Assembly: GCF_016907275.1 (NCBI RefSeq)
Contig: NZ_JAFBBP010000001.1
Span: forward strand, 3,710,001 to 3,774,000
Length of the DNA: 64,000 nucleotides
Source: Micromonospora luteifusca
GTDB lineage: Bacteria > Actinomycetota > Actinomycetes > Mycobacteriales > Micromonosporaceae
Direction of reading: 5' to 3'
Each line of letters starts with the position of its first letter. Within the stretch, counting starts at the first letter, position 1. Below, piece after piece: positions 26,884 through 36,546 of the stretch. The position numbers and the translations under genes are program-made. Below the pieces are notes generated by a model, which did not search any database, had not been told where the DNA came from, and worked only from the letters and a program-made list of their open reading frames with translations.

Positions 26884-27690
26884 GTGCTGGGCCTACCTGC
26901 TCACGTGACCGCCTGTCTCTTCGATCTGGACGGTGTGCTGACGCAGACCGCCCGCGTGCACAACGCCGCCTGGACGCAGACGTTCGACGAGTTTCTCCGG
27001 CAGCGGGCCACCGCCTCCGGCGAACCGTTCCAACCCTTCGACCCCGGCCCGGACTACAACCGCTACGTCGATGGCCGGCCCCGCGCCGACGGCGTCCGGT
27101 CGTTCCTCGCCTCTCGTGGGATCGTGCTGCCCGAGGGGTCCCCGGACGACCCGCCGGACGCCGACACCGTCAACGGCGTGGGCAACCGCAAGAACGTCCT
27201 GCTGCTGCAGCGCCTGCGCGACTCCGGCGTCGAGGTCTACCCGGGGTCGGTGCGCTACCTGCAGGCGGCAACCACCGCCGGGCTGCGCCGAGCCGTGGTG
27301 ACCGCGAGCGCCAACGGAGCTGAGGTCGTCGCCGCCGCCGGGCTGGAGCCGCTGCTGGAGGCCAGGGTCGACGGGTTGGTCGCCCGGGCTCAGGGGCTGC
27401 GCGGAAAACCGCACCCGGACACGTTCGTCGCCGGGGCCAGGATGCTCGGCGTCGACCCGACACAAGCCGCCGTCTTCGAGGACGCGCTCTCCGGGGTGGC
27501 CGCCGGCCGTGCCGGTGGGTTCGGATACGTGGTCGGCGTCGACCGGGTCGGGCAGGCTGACGAGTTGCTCGCGCACGGTGCCGACATCGTGGTGCAGGAC
27601 CTTGCCGAACTGCTGGACACCGCCGATCGGCCGATGCCGACCGGCAACGCTGCCGCGCACCACTCGGCCACCGAACGGGGCAACGCGTGA
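26884..27690 (+). CDS. Beta-phosphoglucomutase-like HAD hydrolase
   Basis: A 268-residue HAD-superfamily protein of the beta-phosphoglucomutase type. The nucleophile motif is [16 protein letters not shown] with Asp14 and Asp16, followed by a long cap domain; motif 2 is [11 protein letters not shown]; the lysine motif is [10 protein letters not shown]; the acidic motif is [13 protein letters not shown]. It converts beta-glucose 1-phosphate to glucose 6-phosphate. The GH65 gene downstream overlaps it by four bases, and GH65 phosphorylases release exactly beta-glucose 1-phosphate, so the two form one pathway. The GTG at 26884 is the natural start. Confidence 0.9.
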   Translation: MLGLPAHVTACLFDLDGVLTQTARVHNAAWTQTFDEFLRQRATASGEPFQPFDPGPDYNRYVDGRPRADGVRSFLASRGIVLPEGSPDDPPDADTVNGVGNRKNVLLLQRLRDSGVEVYPGSVRYLQAATTAGLRRAVVTASANGAEVVAAAGLEPLLEARVDGLVARAQGLRGKPHPDTFVAGARMLGVDPTQAAVFEDALSGVAAGRAGGFGYVVGVDRVGQADELLAHGADIVVQDLAELLDTADRPMPTGNAAAHHSATERGNA

Positions 27691-30065
27691 TCCGGGAACG
27701 GGCCTATCCGGTCGAGCCGTGGCACGTCCGCGAGATCCGGCTGGACATGGACGTGCTGGCGCAGTCGGAGTCCGTCTTCGCGCTCTCCAACGGGCACGTC
27801 GGGCTGCGGGGCAACCTCGACGAGGGTGAACCGCACGGCCTGCCGGGCACCTACCTCAACTCGTTCTACGAGCTGCGTCCGCTGCCGTACGCGGAGGCGG
27901 GCTACGGCTTTCCCGAGTCCGGGCAGACCATCGTCAACGTCACCAACGGCAAACTGATCCGCCTGCTCGTCGACGACGAACCGCTCGACGTGCGCTACGG
28001 GGAGCTGCTGGCCCACGAGCGGATCCTCGACATGCGGGCCGGCACCCTCCACCGGGAGCTGCACTGGCGCTCGCCCGCCGGCCGAGAGGTCAAGGTCCGC
28101 AGCACCCGACTGGTCTCGTTCACCCAGCGGTCGGTCGCCGCCATCAGCTACGAGGTGGAGGCCGTCGACGGCCCGCTGCGGCTGATCGTGCAGTCCGAGT
28201 TGGTGGCCAACGAGTCGCTGCCCGCGCAGAGCAAGGACCCCAGGGTCGCGGCGGTGCTCGAGTCACCCTTGCAGGCCGAGGAGGAGTTGACCACCCCGGA
28301 CGGCGGGCAACTGATCCACCGCACCAAGGTCTCCGGTCTGCGGGTCGCCGCGGCGATGGAGCACGAGGTGCACGGCCCCGACCACACCACCATCGAGTCC
28401 GAGGGATACCAGGACTGGGTACGCACCACGATCGCCTGCGTGCTCCAACCCGGCGAGAAGCTGCGGGTGGTCAAGTACCTGACGTACAGCTGGTCGAGCA
28501 GGCGGTCGCTGCCCGCCCTGCGCGATCAGGTGGGTGCGGCGCTCGCCGGCGCCCGGTTGGACGGCTGGGACGGGTTGCACCGGGAGCAGCGCAACTACCT
28601 CGACGCGTTCTGGGATGCGGCCGACGTGCTGGTCGAGGGTGATCCGGAGGTGCAGCAGGCGGTCCGGTTCGGTCTCTTCCACGTGCTCCAGGCCGGCGCC
28701 CGGGCCGAGCAGCGGCCCATCTCGGCGAAGGGGCTGACCGGCCCCGGCTACGACGGGCACGCATTCTGGGACACCGAGATGTTCGTCCTGCCGGTGCTCA
28801 CGTACACCCAGCCGAGTGCGGTGCGCAGCGCGTTGCAGTGGCGGCACAGCACGCTGGAATCGGCGAAGGAACGGGCCGAAACGCTCAACCTCAGAGGTGC
28901 CGCATTTCCCTGGCGAACCATCGAAGGGCCGGAATCCTCCGGATACTGGCCGGCCGGCACGGCGGCCTTCCACATCGCCGCCGACATCGCCGACGCCATC
29001 CGCCGCTACGTCATGGTCACCGGAGACGCCCAGTTCGAGCGGGAGGTCGGGCTGGAACTGCTGGTGGAGACCGCCCGACTGTGGCGCTCGATCGGCCACC
29101 ACGACCGGCACGGGCAGTTCCACATCGACGGCGTTACCGGTCCGGACGAATACACCGCCGTGAAGAACGACAACATCTACACCAACCTGATGGCGCAGCG
29201 GAACCTGCTCGCTGCCGCCGACGTGGTGATGCGCTACCGGGACGAGGCGTTCCACCTCGGGGTCACCGACGAGGAGGCGGCCAGTTGGCGGGACGCCGCG
29301 ACGTCCATGCACGTCCCGTACGACGAGGAGCTCGACGTCCACCAGCAGGTGGAGGGCTTCACCCGCCTCCAGGAATGGGACTTCCCGCACACACCGGCGG
29401 AAAAGTACCCGCTGCTGCTGCACTACCCCTACTTCGAGCTGTACCGCAAGCAGGTGGTCAAACAGGCCGACCTGGTCCTCGCCATGCACTGGCGAGGGGA
29501 CGCGTTCACCCCCGAGCAGAAGGTGCGCAACTTCCTCTACTACGAGCGCCGCACCGTACGCGACTCGTCGTTGTCGGCCTGCACCCAGGCAGTGCTCGCC
29601 GCCGAAGTGGGTCACCCGGAGTTGGCGCACACCTACCTGCGCGAGGCCGCGCTGATGGACCTGCACGACCTCAACGAGAACACCCGCGACGGCGTGCACA
29701 TGGCGTCGTTGGCTGGCGCGTGGCTCGCCCTGGTCAGTGGGTTCGGCGGTCTGCGGGACCACCACGGTGAGCTGTCCTTCGCGCCCCGACTGTCCAGCCG
29801 GCTCAACCGGCTGGAGTTCTCACTGCAGTGGCGCGGACTGTCGTTGCGGGTGGATGTCCGGCCGCACCAGACGACGTACTCGCTGCGTCATGGCGGCCCC
29901 GACGACGTGGTGGAACTACGCCACCATGATCAGGTGCTGCGGGTCAGCTGCGACGAGCCGGTGACCGTGCCGGTGCCGCCGGCCGAGCCGTCCGGCCCTC
30001 TGCCCGAACAGCCACCGGGCAGGTCACCGCTGCTGCGGTTGCCCGAACGCGTCGACGAGCAGTGA
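27687..30065 (+). CDS. Glycoside hydrolase family 65 disaccharide phosphorylase
   Basis: A 792-residue GH65 enzyme (maltose, trehalose or kojibiose phosphorylase group), which splits alpha-glucosides with phosphate to give beta-glucose 1-phosphate and glucose. The N-terminal sandwich domain holds [16 protein letters not shown] and [11 protein letters not shown]; the (alpha/alpha)6 barrel holds [20 protein letters not shown] and the catalytic-acid Glu488 in [13 protein letters not shown]. The phosphate site is formed late, near KQADLVLAM and the [13 protein letters not shown] stretch. A beta-phosphoglucomutase gene is coupled to it by GTGA overlap. The disaccharide is not resolved by motif reading. 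A perfect hairpin terminates transcription just after the stop. Confidence 0.9.
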   Translation: MIRERAYPVEPWHVREIRLDMDVLAQSESVFALSNGHVGLRGNLDEGEPHGLPGTYLNSFYELRPLPYAEAGYGFPESGQTIVNVTNGKLIRLLVDDEPLDVRYGELLAHERILDMRAGTLHRELHWRSPAGREVKVRSTRLVSFTQRSVAAISYEVEAVDGPLRLIVQSELVANESLPAQSKDPRVAAVLESPLQAEEELTTPDGGQLIHRTKVSGLRVAAAMEHEVHGPDHTTIESEGYQDWVRTTIACVLQPGEKLRVVKYLTYSWSSRRSLPALRDQVGAALAGARLDGWDGLHREQRNYLDAFWDAADVLVEGDPEVQQAVRFGLFHVLQAGARAEQRPISAKGLTGPGYDGHAFWDTEMFVLPVLTYTQPSAVRSALQWRHSTLESAKERAETLNLRGAAFPWRTIEGPESSGYWPAGTAAFHIAADIADAIRRYVMVTGDAQFEREVGLELLVETARLWRSIGHHDRHGQFHIDGVTGPDEYTAVKNDNIYTNLMAQRNLLAAADVVMRYRDEAFHLGVTDEEAASWRDAATSMHVPYDEELDVHQQVEGFTRLQEWDFPHTPAEKYPLLLHYPYFELYRKQVVKQADLVLAMHWRGDAFTPEQKVRNFLYYERRTVRDSSLSACTQAVLAAEVGHPELAHTYLREAALMDLHDLNENTRDGVHMASLAGAWLALVSGFGGLRDHHGELSFAPRLSSRLNRLEFSLQWRGLSLRVDVRPHQTTYSLRHGGPDDVVELRHHDQVLRVSCDEPVTVPVPPAEPSGPLPEQPPGRSPLLRLPERVDEQ

Positions 30066-30095
30066 CGGTCGGGGCGGGAGTTCCCGCCCCGACCG
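30066..30095. terminator. Bidirectional terminator after the GH65 gene
   Basis: CGGTCGGGGCGGGA and its exact reverse complement (14-bp arms, 2-base loop) lie between the GH65 stop (30065) and the minus-strand small gene (stop at 30113). Confidence 0.85.
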
Positions 30096-30112
30096 CCAGC
30101 GCCTACGTCACG

Positions 30113-30292
30113 TCAGATGGGTTCGCCGGTCGACGGACGCCCAATCGCGTCCCGGGGCGCCATCGCCCGGGGATCGTCGGGCAGGCGGGCCTCGACGGCC
30201 CGGTCCCCAAAGTCCTTGTTGCGCTCGACGTCCTGTTCGCGCCGGTTCCGCTCGTCCATCTGCTGCTGTCGGGACGTCTGCTGCTTGGCCAT
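30113..30292 (-). CDS. Small charged protein of 59 residues
   Basis: A short gene. It encodes 59 residues: a basic, Gln- and Arg-rich helical N-terminus (MAKQQTSRQQQMDERNRREQ), then DVERNKDFGDRAVEARLPDD, then a Pro-rich tail ending IGRPSTGEPI. ATG 30292 is preceded by GAGGAT about 6 bases upstream, and the stop lies just before a bidirectional terminator, so the boundaries are well formed. The composition suggests a nucleic-acid or partner-binding helical protein, but no family is recognised. A similar small protein may be common in Micromonospora; that is memory, not evidence here. Confidence 0.7.
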   Translation of the reverse strand: MAKQQTSRQQQMDERNRREQDVERNKDFGDRAVEARLPDDPRAMAPRDAIGRPSTGEPI

Positions 30293-30463
30293 GACGATCC
30301 TCGCGATCCGTCGGGGCGCGGTTGCGCCGACACGGTCTGCGGTCGCTCGTCGCGTACCCGATGGTCATTTCGGCAAACGCGGCCCGCAGTGGGGGCCGCT
30401 CGGGTGCGTGCGGCCCGGTGGGCGGGGTACCCGGGCGGCAGACGAGCACGCGGAGGTGGGGGC

Positions 30464-31117
30464 ATGGACGAGCAGCGCAGCAGTACGGTGACCATCCAGG
30501 TCGGGGACGCTCAACTCCCCGCCGATCTGATGCTGCCCGCTCAGCCGAGCGGTGTGGTGCTCTTCGCGCACGGTAGCGGCAGCTCGCGGCACAGCCCCCG
30601 CAACGTGGCGGTGGCCCGCACGCTGAACGGCAGAGGGCTCGGCACGGTGCTGGTGGACCTGCTCAGCCCGATCGAGGACGAGGTCGACGCCCGCACCGCC
30701 GAGCTGCGGTTCGACATCGGCCTGCTGGCCAGCCGGCTGGCCGGGATCGTTGACTGGTTGGCGGTGGAGCGTCCCGCCGGTGACGTTCCGATCGGTCTGT
30801 TCGGGGCCAGCACGGGGGCCGCTGCGGCCCTGGTCGCGGCGGCGTCCCGGGCGGATCGGGTGGGTGCCGTGGTCAGCCGGGGCGGTCGGCCGGACCTCGC
30901 CGGAGACGCGCTGGCGCAGGTGCGTACCCCGACGTTGCTGCTGGTGGGCGGCCTGGACGAGGAAGTGATCACGCTCAACAAGCGTGCACTGGCTGAGCTG
31001 GGGGAGGTCGGTGAGCTGCGGGTAGTCCCCGGTGCCACCCATCTCTTCGAGGAGCCCGGCACCCTGGAGCAGGTCGCCGACGAGGCCGGTACCTGGTTCA
31101 CCACCCACCTCAGCTGA
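30464..31117 (+). CDS. Dienelactone hydrolase-like alpha/beta hydrolase
   Basis: A 217-residue alpha/beta hydrolase of the dienelactone-hydrolase-like group. The oxyanion strand is VVLFAHGSGSSRHSPRNVAV, the nucleophile elbow is GLFGASTGAAAA (Ser), the acid is in LLLVGGLDEEVI and the catalytic His in GATHLFEEPG. Such proteins hydrolyse esters or lactones, though many have no known substrate. The ATG at 30464 has GGAGG 8 bases upstream; the reading frame is open much further upstream but without a site. The next gene is on the other strand, three bases past the stop, so the two genes are convergent. Probably soluble. Confidence 0.8.
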   Translation: MDEQRSSTVTIQVGDAQLPADLMLPAQPSGVVLFAHGSGSSRHSPRNVAVARTLNGRGLGTVLVDLLSPIEDEVDARTAELRFDIGLLASRLAGIVDWLAVERPAGDVPIGLFGASTGAAAALVAAASRADRVGAVVSRGGRPDLAGDALAQVRTPTLLLVGGLDEEVITLNKRALAELGEVGELRVVPGATHLFEEPGTLEQVADEAGTWFTTHLS

Positions 31118-31120
31118 TGA

Positions 31121-32224
31121 TCAACCTGCCGACGTGAGGGCCGAGGTGGAGCGGCGCTGTTGAACGGTGTCGATGATGCGCCAGACGACGGCGGTGATGG
31201 GGACGCTGACGAAGGCGCCGGCAATCCCCGCGATCAGCGTGCCAGCGGTCACCGCCACCAGGATCACCGCCGGGTGCAGCCGGACCTGTCGCTTCATGAT
31301 CAGCGGCTCCAGCAGGTTGCCCTCGATCTGCTGGACGGCGACCACTGCGGCAAGGGTGAGCAGTGCGGTGGTGGGGCCGTTCGCGGCCAGTGCCACCAGC
31401 ACCGCCACCGCGCCGGCCACCGTCGCCCCGATGATCGGCACGAAGCCCCCGAGGAAGGTGATCAGCGCCAGCGGTAGGGCGAGCGGCACTCCCAGCACCA
31501 CCAGAGCCAACCCGATGCCGAGCGCGTCGATGGCGGCGATCACCATGGTGCCTCGGCTGTACGCACCCAACGTCTGCCAACCCGCCCGGCCGGCCTCGGC
31601 CAGCACGGGCTGATTCGGACCGGACACCCGCGACAGCACCCAGTGCCACATCGACCGGCCGTCCTTGAGCAGGAAGAAGAGCAGCACCAGGGCGAGCAGT
31701 GCGGAGCCGAACACCTCGGTGGCGGTCCGGGCACCCGCCACCGGGTCCGGAGAGCTGCCGCTCAGCCCCTGCCGGGCCTGGTCGACCAGCCGGTCCAACT
31801 GTGCGTCGGTGACCGGCAACGTGGACGTCAGGAAGTCCCGACTGCGCTCGACCCCCTGCGTCAACTCCTGGCTGAGCTGGTCGAACTGACTGGCGGTCAG
31901 GTTCCACACCAACGCGCCGACGCCGACCAGGATGCCGAGCAGCAGCAGTACGGTGCAGAGCGCGGCGAGCGCCGCCGGAAGGCGCAGCCGACGCAGCAGC
32001 AGGAGTACCGGGTCGAGCAGCGCAGTGAGGAAGATGGTGGCGGCCAACGCGATGGCCAGCGGCGCCAGCAGGACGGCGATCCGGCCCAGCAGGTACAACC
32101 CGGCGACGATCACCACCAGGCAGGCGCTCCACAACACCGCGGTCCGGACCAGCCAGGGAAGCGCCTCCCACGTCTGGCGCGGCCCGGGGCCGCCTGTCGT
32201 CGCGCCGGGGCCCTCTGCCGCCAT
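31121..32224 (-). CDS. AI-2E (DUF20) family transporter
   Basis: A 367-residue membrane protein of the AI-2E/PerM family. Eight hydrophobic segments are seen with the conserved late block [41 protein letters not shown], and QQIEGNLLEPLIMKRQVRLH, which is the family signature. The soluble segment near residues 110-185 (TASQFDQLSQELTQGVER) is the usual cytoplasmic insertion. Members export or import small molecules, with AI-2 transport shown for few. ATG 32224 has GAGGAGG 6 bases upstream. It is divergent from the FUSC gene across a 188-base gap. Confidence 0.85.
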   Translation of the reverse strand: MAAEGPGATTGGPGPRQTWEALPWLVRTAVLWSACLVVIVAGLYLLGRIAVLLAPLAIALAATIFLTALLDPVLLLLRRLRLPAALAALCTVLLLLGILVGVGALVWNLTASQFDQLSQELTQGVERSRDFLTSTLPVTDAQLDRLVDQARQGLSGSSPDPVAGARTATEVFGSALLALVLLFFLLKDGRSMWHWVLSRVSGPNQPVLAEAGRAGWQTLGAYSRGTMVIAAIDALGIGLALVVLGVPLALPLALITFLGGFVPIIGATVAGAVAVLVALAANGPTTALLTLAAVVAVQQIEGNLLEPLIMKRQVRLHPAVILVAVTAGTLIAGIAGAFVSVPITAVVWRIIDTVQQRRSTSALTSAG

Positions 32225-32412
32225 GTCGGTCCTCCTCGATCTCGCCGAGTCGGTACCCGCCCGGGCGCTCGCCGACACCCCTTGTCACACCAACGCCGGA
32301 CGACGGGTCGGCGCCGTGGGTCGCCGTACGGTCGTCCGGGGCGCGGGTGCCTGCGGTGACGGTGGTGCCGAACCGGCAGGATTGCCCTGCCGTCGCCGGG
32401 GTAACCGCCGCC

Positions 32413-33741
32413 ATGGCCGACGACCGCTCACCCGCCGACCGCGAGGTTTCGCGGCTCGACGAGGCGGCCAAGCGGAGCGGCCGGGCGGTTGAACGGGTGC
32501 GGCACCGCAGCGGGCAGGCCGGGCGGATCCGGGCCCGGCAGTGGGAGGTCACCCTGGTGATCTCCCTCCAGGCCGGGCTGGCTGCGGCGATCGCCGCCCT
32601 GCTGGCCAAGAACCTGCTCGGCCCAGGAGCGCACGTCTTCGCTCCCGCTGCCGCCGTCGGTACGATCGCCACCGCCATCGGGCAGCGGGCCCGACGCACC
32701 TTCGCACTGTTGAGCGGCGTGGCCCTGGGCATCATCATCGGCGACACGCTGCGTTTCATCCTCGGCTCGGGCCCGTGGCAGACCGGCGTGGTGGTCGCGC
32801 TGGCCATCGCCGCCGCGTTGCTGGTGGCCGGGAAGGGCGGCCCACTGGTCGGTCAGGCCGGCGGTACCGCCGTGCTGATCGCCACGCTGGCCCCGATGAA
32901 CAGAGGCCTGGAGGTGCCCCGGATCTTCGACGCGCTCGTCGGCGGGGCGGTCGGCCTGGTGGTGGTCGCGCTGCTGTTGCCGGTCAATCCGATTCGAGTG
33001 CTGGACCGGGCTGCGGCGCCGATCTACACGACTCTCTGTGAGCAGCTCGACGAGTTGGCGCAGGCGATCCGGACCCGCGACGGCGACCGGACGATGCGCG
33101 TCCTGGACCGCTTCCGTAACACCGAGGACGACCTCGTTCGGCTGCACGACGCGCTCAGCGGGGCGGAGGAGGTGGTGACGATCGCTCCGGCCCGTTGGCA
33201 CCGCCGCGAGCAGTACCACCGGTACGCCCGCAGTGCGGATCACCTCGAACGGTTGATGCTGGACAGCCGTGCCATGGCCCGCTGGTCGACGACCGCGCTG
33301 CAGTACGGCGAGCCGATCCCGCCGGAGCTGCCGGACGCGATCAGCCGACTGGGTCAGGCAGTGGCGGAGATGCGTAGGGAGCGCAAGTACGGTGACGACC
33401 CCGAGCGCACCCACCGGTTGATCGAGCAGTGCGCCGAGTTGGCCGGGCGAGCCTCCGCGAGTGGGGTCGGCTCGTTCGGTGAGTCGCTCGTCACCGGCCT
33501 CCGTACCGCGGCCAGCGACCTGCTCCGGGCCTGTGGGTATGAACCCGACGACGCCAACCGGGTCGTGCGCCGGGCGGCCGGTGCCGGCGAGGCCAAGGTT
33601 CACCCGCCGGCACGGCGACAAATGTTCCGGGCTCGGCCGACGCGAGGCGCCCGAGCTCGGCGACGCGCGCACCGGGCTGCCGCTCGGAGGCGCAACGACG
33701 GCCGGGCCGGCCTTCCCGCGAGGGAGAGACCGGCCCGGTGA
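32413..33741 (+). CDS. FUSC family membrane protein
   Basis: A 442-residue protein of the FUSC/aromatic acid exporter type. The conserved part is QAGLAAAIAALLAKNLLGPG, then VFAPAAAVGTIATAIGQRAR, then several helices to about residue 190 and a soluble C-terminal region with helices such as TTLCEQLDELAQAIRTRDGD. FUSC proteins are linked to export of aromatic acids or fusaric acid. ATG 33413-type alternatives are absent; ATG 32413 is used. The last 60 residues are Arg/Ala-rich and overlap a long hairpin, so the true functional end may be nearer residue 385. The gene is divergent from an AI-2E transporter. Confidence 0.75.
   Translation: MADDRSPADREVSRLDEAAKRSGRAVERVRHRSGQAGRIRARQWEVTLVISLQAGLAAAIAALLAKNLLGPGAHVFAPAAAVGTIATAIGQRARRTFALLSGVALGIIIGDTLRFILGSGPWQTGVVVALAIAAALLVAGKGGPLVGQAGGTAVLIATLAPMNRGLEVPRIFDALVGGAVGLVVVALLLPVNPIRVLDRAAAPIYTTLCEQLDELAQAIRTRDGDRTMRVLDRFRNTEDDLVRLHDALSGAEEVVTIAPARWHRREQYHRYARSADHLERLMLDSRAMARWSTTALQYGEPIPPELPDAISRLGQAVAEMRRERKYGDDPERTHRLIEQCAELAGRASASGVGSFGESLVTGLRTAASDLLRACGYEPDDANRVVRRAAGAGEAKVHPPARRQMFRARPTRGARARRRAHRAAARRRNDGRAGLPARERPAR
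33702..33738. terminator. Hairpin at the FUSC gene end, shared with the C39 peptidase gene
   Basis: CCGGGCCGG (33702-33710) and CCGGCCCGG (33730-33738) form outer 9-bp arms, with TCCCGCGAGGGA as an inner stem. The hairpin lies inside the last codons of the FUSC frame and 13 bases beyond the C39 stop on the minus strand, so it is probably the C39 gene's terminator. Confidence 0.6.
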
Positions 33742-33751
33742 ACCATCAGGG

Positions 33752-34396
33752 TCAGGAGGAGTAGCCGCGCTCGGCGATCCAGTTGGCGACCTTCGGCAGG
33801 CTCACCCAGTACTCGCCCAGCGCCGGGTCGGCCGGGTCGGCGACCCGGATGGTGTCGCCACCGTCCCGGTAGCCGACGAGGGTGACGTAGTGACCGCCCT
33901 CGTACGAGTGCGGGTTGCCGTCGGTGTCCACCGTCGTGCCCTTGATGTTGGCCACCACCGGTCGCCCGGCGTCGACCGCGGCCAGCACGTCCCGGCGCAG
34001 CTGCTCGACCTGTTCGGGACGGGCCACCGAGTCACGAATTTCGGTGGTTCGGTACTTCCCGCCGGTCAGCTCGTTCAGCACCCGCGTGGTGTCCAGCGCC
34101 GACGGGGTGCCCGCCTCGGTGGTGCCCAACAGATTGGCCACCGCGTCCTGGGAGAGCGCCTTGCCCTGGGCGGACAACGCGATCCGGGTCGCGGCCGGGC
34201 CGCAGTAGTAGAAGTTCGGCTGAGCCTGGTAGTCGATGCCGAGGATCCGCTCGGCGGACCGGTCGGTCTGGCTCGACGAGGTCGCGGCAGCCTGCACCGG
34301 GGCAGCCTGCGCGGCTACCGCCGGACTGAGGGCGCAACCGCCGGCGACCAGCAGGCCGACGACGGACAGACCGCTCTTCTGGACGATCGGGTTCAT
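33752..34396 (-). CDS. Secreted C39-like cysteine peptidase
   Basis: A 214-residue secreted protein. A signal peptide is seen (basic MNPIVQKSG, then hydrophobic [20 protein letters not shown], cleavage near AQAAP). The mature domain has the papain-like C39 triad: Cys65 in [11 protein letters not shown], His169 in [10 protein letters not shown] and Asp187 in RVADPADP. It would cleave peptides outside the cell; C39 relatives process double-glycine leaders, but here no ABC transporter is attached, and relatives of this free type have other targets. ATG 34396 is used (GGAG upstream). Adjacent leader region holds hairpins. Confidence 0.8.
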   Translation of the reverse strand: MNPIVQKSGLSVVGLLVAGGCALSPAVAAQAAPVQAAATSSSQTDRSAERILGIDYQAQPNFYYCGPAATRIALSAQGKALSQDAVANLLGTTEAGTPSALDTTRVLNELTGGKYRTTEIRDSVARPEQVEQLRRDVLAAVDAGRPVVANIKGTTVDTDGNPHSYEGGHYVTLVGYRDGGDTIRVADPADPALGEYWVSLPKVANWIAERGYSS

Positions 34397-34780
34397 GATC
34401 GAGTCTCCGTTCTGGGGGTTCCCGCCTCCGACCGGCGGAGGACGGCAGCACCGGGAATGGCGCTCGGTCAGCACAGGGAGCGACGACCTTCGGCCGATCT
34501 CGGCCGTGGGCGTACCGGGTAGGTAACGGCTCTACGCCGGCGGGCATTCCGCCGGCGCGGGTGTCGGCGTCGCGATCAGGTGTAACGGCTGCCGGCTGGG
34601 CGGGATTCCGCCGGATCCCTCGCCGTCGGTCTCCGCGGCGGTCGGGTCAAGCGTGGCCGGATAACTCGGAGCGATATAGGCCACGACCGTCCGAGCGGGC
34701 CCGGGTCGGCAGGTACGGGGTCAAACCTCCACAGCCAAGATGTGGCTCAGTCCGGCATGAATCCGGCACCGGCCACGGCG
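34397..34780. other. Leader/intergenic region of the C39 gene, no gene seen
   Basis: 384 bases between the C39 start and the flavin-oxidase stop. It contains a perfect hairpin CGCCGGCGG/CCGCCGGCG at 34535-34557 and an imperfect direct repeat beginning GTAACGGCT at 34525 and again at 34583. A short hairpin CCTCCG/CGGAGG is at 34425-34441. The small frame at 34561-34812 has no ribosome site and overlaps the neighbour. No known riboswitch class is recognised. Confidence 0.5.
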
Positions 34781-35188
34781 TCAGAGGCTCCCGAGCAGTC
34801 CGGTCACGGTGATCTCGATGACGACTCGCTCCGGATTCGGACGGGGGGTCCGATAACGCTCGGCGTAGCGGCGCTCCGCCTCCGCCACGGCGGCCCGATC
34901 CGTCCGGACGACCGCGCGGCCCTCGATGGTCAGCCAGCGGCGGCCATCCACGTGGCACACGGCCACCGCCGCGCCCGCCGCGCCGGCAGCGGCCACCTGG
35001 CGGGCCTTGCGCGAACCGCCGGAGGTGATGACGCGGGCCAGTCCGGCCGTCGGGTCGAGGGTCACCCCCACCGGTACGACGTGTGGGGTGCCGTCCGCGC
35101 GCAGCGTTGTCAGCGTCGCGAGGTGCCGTTCCGCGCAGAAAGCGACAACACGCTCATCGTGCACATTCAACCGATGATCGCCCGCCAT
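34781..35188 (-). CDS. PPOX-class flavin/F420-dependent oxidase
   Basis: A 135-residue split-barrel protein of the pyridoxamine-phosphate-oxidase-like class, resembling F420-dependent actinobacterial enzymes (Rv1155 type). Seen are [40 protein letters not shown] and [11 protein letters not shown], followed by [20 protein letters not shown]. The reaction is not known; relatives use F420 or heme or reduce small molecules. ATG 35188 has AGGGGA upstream and is preferred to ATG 35224. It lies in a minus-strand set of small genes with the DUF1232 gene 32 bases upstream. Confidence 0.8.
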   Translation of the reverse strand: MAGDHRLNVHDERVVAFCAERHLATLTTLRADGTPHVVPVGVTLDPTAGLARVITSGGSRKARQVAAAGAAGAAVAVCHVDGRRWLTIEGRAVVRTDRAAVAEAERRYAERYRTPRPNPERVVIEITVTGLLGSL

Positions 35189-35220
35189 GGCCGTCCCCTG
35201 TTCACCGAAACCGACCACGA

Positions 35221-35562
35221 TCATGGCATGCGGCGGCCGACGCGGTCCCGATCCGGGTTGGCGCCCGGCTGATCGGCCAGTTGGCTGCCGGTCGCGCGGC
35301 GCTTCTGCACCAGCCGGGTGAGGTAGATCAGCGCGGCGGCCAGGACACCCATGTCGTCCAGGTAGATCGGATCCGGAAGCACGTCCACCGGGAAGATCGT
35401 GTAGATCAGCGCACCGTAGAAGGCAACCTTGCCGCCCGCGCCGAGCCCGGTCAGCAGTCGTCGCGTACGCACCACCCGCACCGCCAACACCACGGCACCG
35501 ACCAGTGTGGCGATCGCCAGGATTCCGGCGATCACCACGAGGACCCACGCCTGTCGGGACAT
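35221..35562 (-). CDS. DUF1232 family membrane protein
   Basis: A 113-residue protein with the YkvA/DUF1232 pattern: [34 protein letters not shown] is its core, split over positions about 44-78, with an N-terminal transmembrane helix ([20 protein letters not shown]). DUF1232 proteins are small inner-membrane proteins of unknown function. The gene is in line with the flavin oxidase downstream and with a coiled-coil membrane protein upstream, 34 bases away. The ATG at 35562 has only a weak ribosome site (GGGTGGG). Confidence 0.75.
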   Translation of the reverse strand: MSRQAWVLVVIAGILAIATLVGAVVLAVRVVRTRRLLTGLGAGGKVAFYGALIYTIFPVDVLPDPIYLDDMGVLAAALIYLTRLVQKRRATGSQLADQPGANPDRDRVGRRMP

Positions 35563-35595
35563 GTCGTCACGCTAACCCACCCGACGGCGTGCGGC

Positions 35596-36393
35596 TCAGA
35601 ACGCGGCCACCGTCGCGCGCCCGCGGGCGATGACGTTGTTCTCCCGGGTCTGCTCGGCCGATGGCCGGGCAACCTCGCTGAGCGGTAGTACCGACGCCGG
35701 CTCCTCGACCCGTCGCCCGGTGGCGGCGTGGGCTTCCTCGCGCAGACTGCGGGCCGCCGCCACCGCCAACTCCGCCGCCCGCCACGCAACCTGCTCCTGC
35801 TCGCGAGCGGCGGCGTGTCGAGCCGCCAGGTTGTCCCGAATCGCGCGCTGCAGAACCAACTCCTGCTCGACCGGGTGCAGCCGTGGATCCCAGCCGTCGC
35901 GGTGCGCGAAGACCTCGCTGAGCTGCTCCACGGACAGCTCCCGCCGCCAGTACGCGTCCAGCGCGGCACGGTGCAGGTAGCGCTCGCGGTCCGCGTACTC
36001 GGCGGGAGTCCGGGCGGTCTGCGGCAGTGGCATCGCCGCCGCCGCGCCGAGCCGGCGGACGGCAGCCTCGGCAGCCTCGTACGTCTGCCAGGCCGCCTCG
36101 ACCGCCTCCTGTGCGGTCACCCATTCCGCGCGGCGACGTTGAGCGGTGGTGGTCGCCCGTGCCGCGGCCACCGCGATCTCCTGCGCGTACCGGCTCTGCT
36201 CCCGTTGCTCCTGCGCCCGTTCGAGTTGGCTCGGCATGGCCGCGCGGCGGATCCGGGCGCCCGGGTCGAGGCGGAGACGGCCGGGCCGCAGCAGGAGGAC
36301 AGAGACGACGACCCCCACCACCCCGAGCAGGCTCAGCCAGATGACGGCAGCCCGGGACAGGTCGGGCAGGGCGGCGGAGAGGATGGTTTGCAT
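35596..36393 (-). CDS. Membrane-anchored coiled-coil hypothetical protein
   Basis: A 265-residue protein that I do not recognise. One helix near the N-terminus (AVIWLSLLGVVGVVVSVLLL, about 17-36) is followed by a long Ala/Glu/Arg-rich helical region (residues 55-240), with heptad-like repeats typical of coiled coils, and a polar C-terminus ENNVIARGRATVAAF. ATG 36393 is preferred to GTG 36402 because GAGG is 8 bases upstream of it. It is upstream of the DUF1232 gene in the same direction and may be co-transcribed with it. Confidence 0.6.
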   Translation of the reverse strand: MQTILSAALPDLSRAAVIWLSLLGVVGVVVSVLLLRPGRLRLDPGARIRRAAMPSQLERAQEQREQSRYAQEIAVAAARATTTAQRRRAEWVTAQEAVEAAWQTYEAAEAAVRRLGAAAAMPLPQTARTPAEYADRERYLHRAALDAYWRRELSVEQLSEVFAHRDGWDPRLHPVEQELVLQRAIRDNLAARHAAAREQEQVAWRAAELAVAAARSLREEAHAATGRRVEEPASVLPLSEVARPSAEQTRENNVIARGRATVAAF

Positions 36394-36546
36394 GATCAGC
36401 ACCTCGCGGTCGAAGGCGGGTATCGACGGGGGCAGGAGAGGCCCGACAGCAGCGGTCGCCCGAATGACGGAGTGATCCGTCGCGGGGCGACTCAGCTGCC
36501 GCCACGGACGACCCGGGATCGGGCCCCGGGGATCGCCGGGCCTAGA

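Noticed and set aside
30062..30463. A longer N-terminus for the alpha/beta hydrolase back to the GH65 stop
   Set aside because: The added sequence crosses a perfect terminator and the small minus-strand gene, and a good ribosome site sits before ATG 30464.
34561..34812. A possible 83-residue gene on the plus strand in the C39 leader region
   Set aside because: No ribosome site, Arg/Gly-rich composition, and it overlaps the flavin-oxidase gene end.
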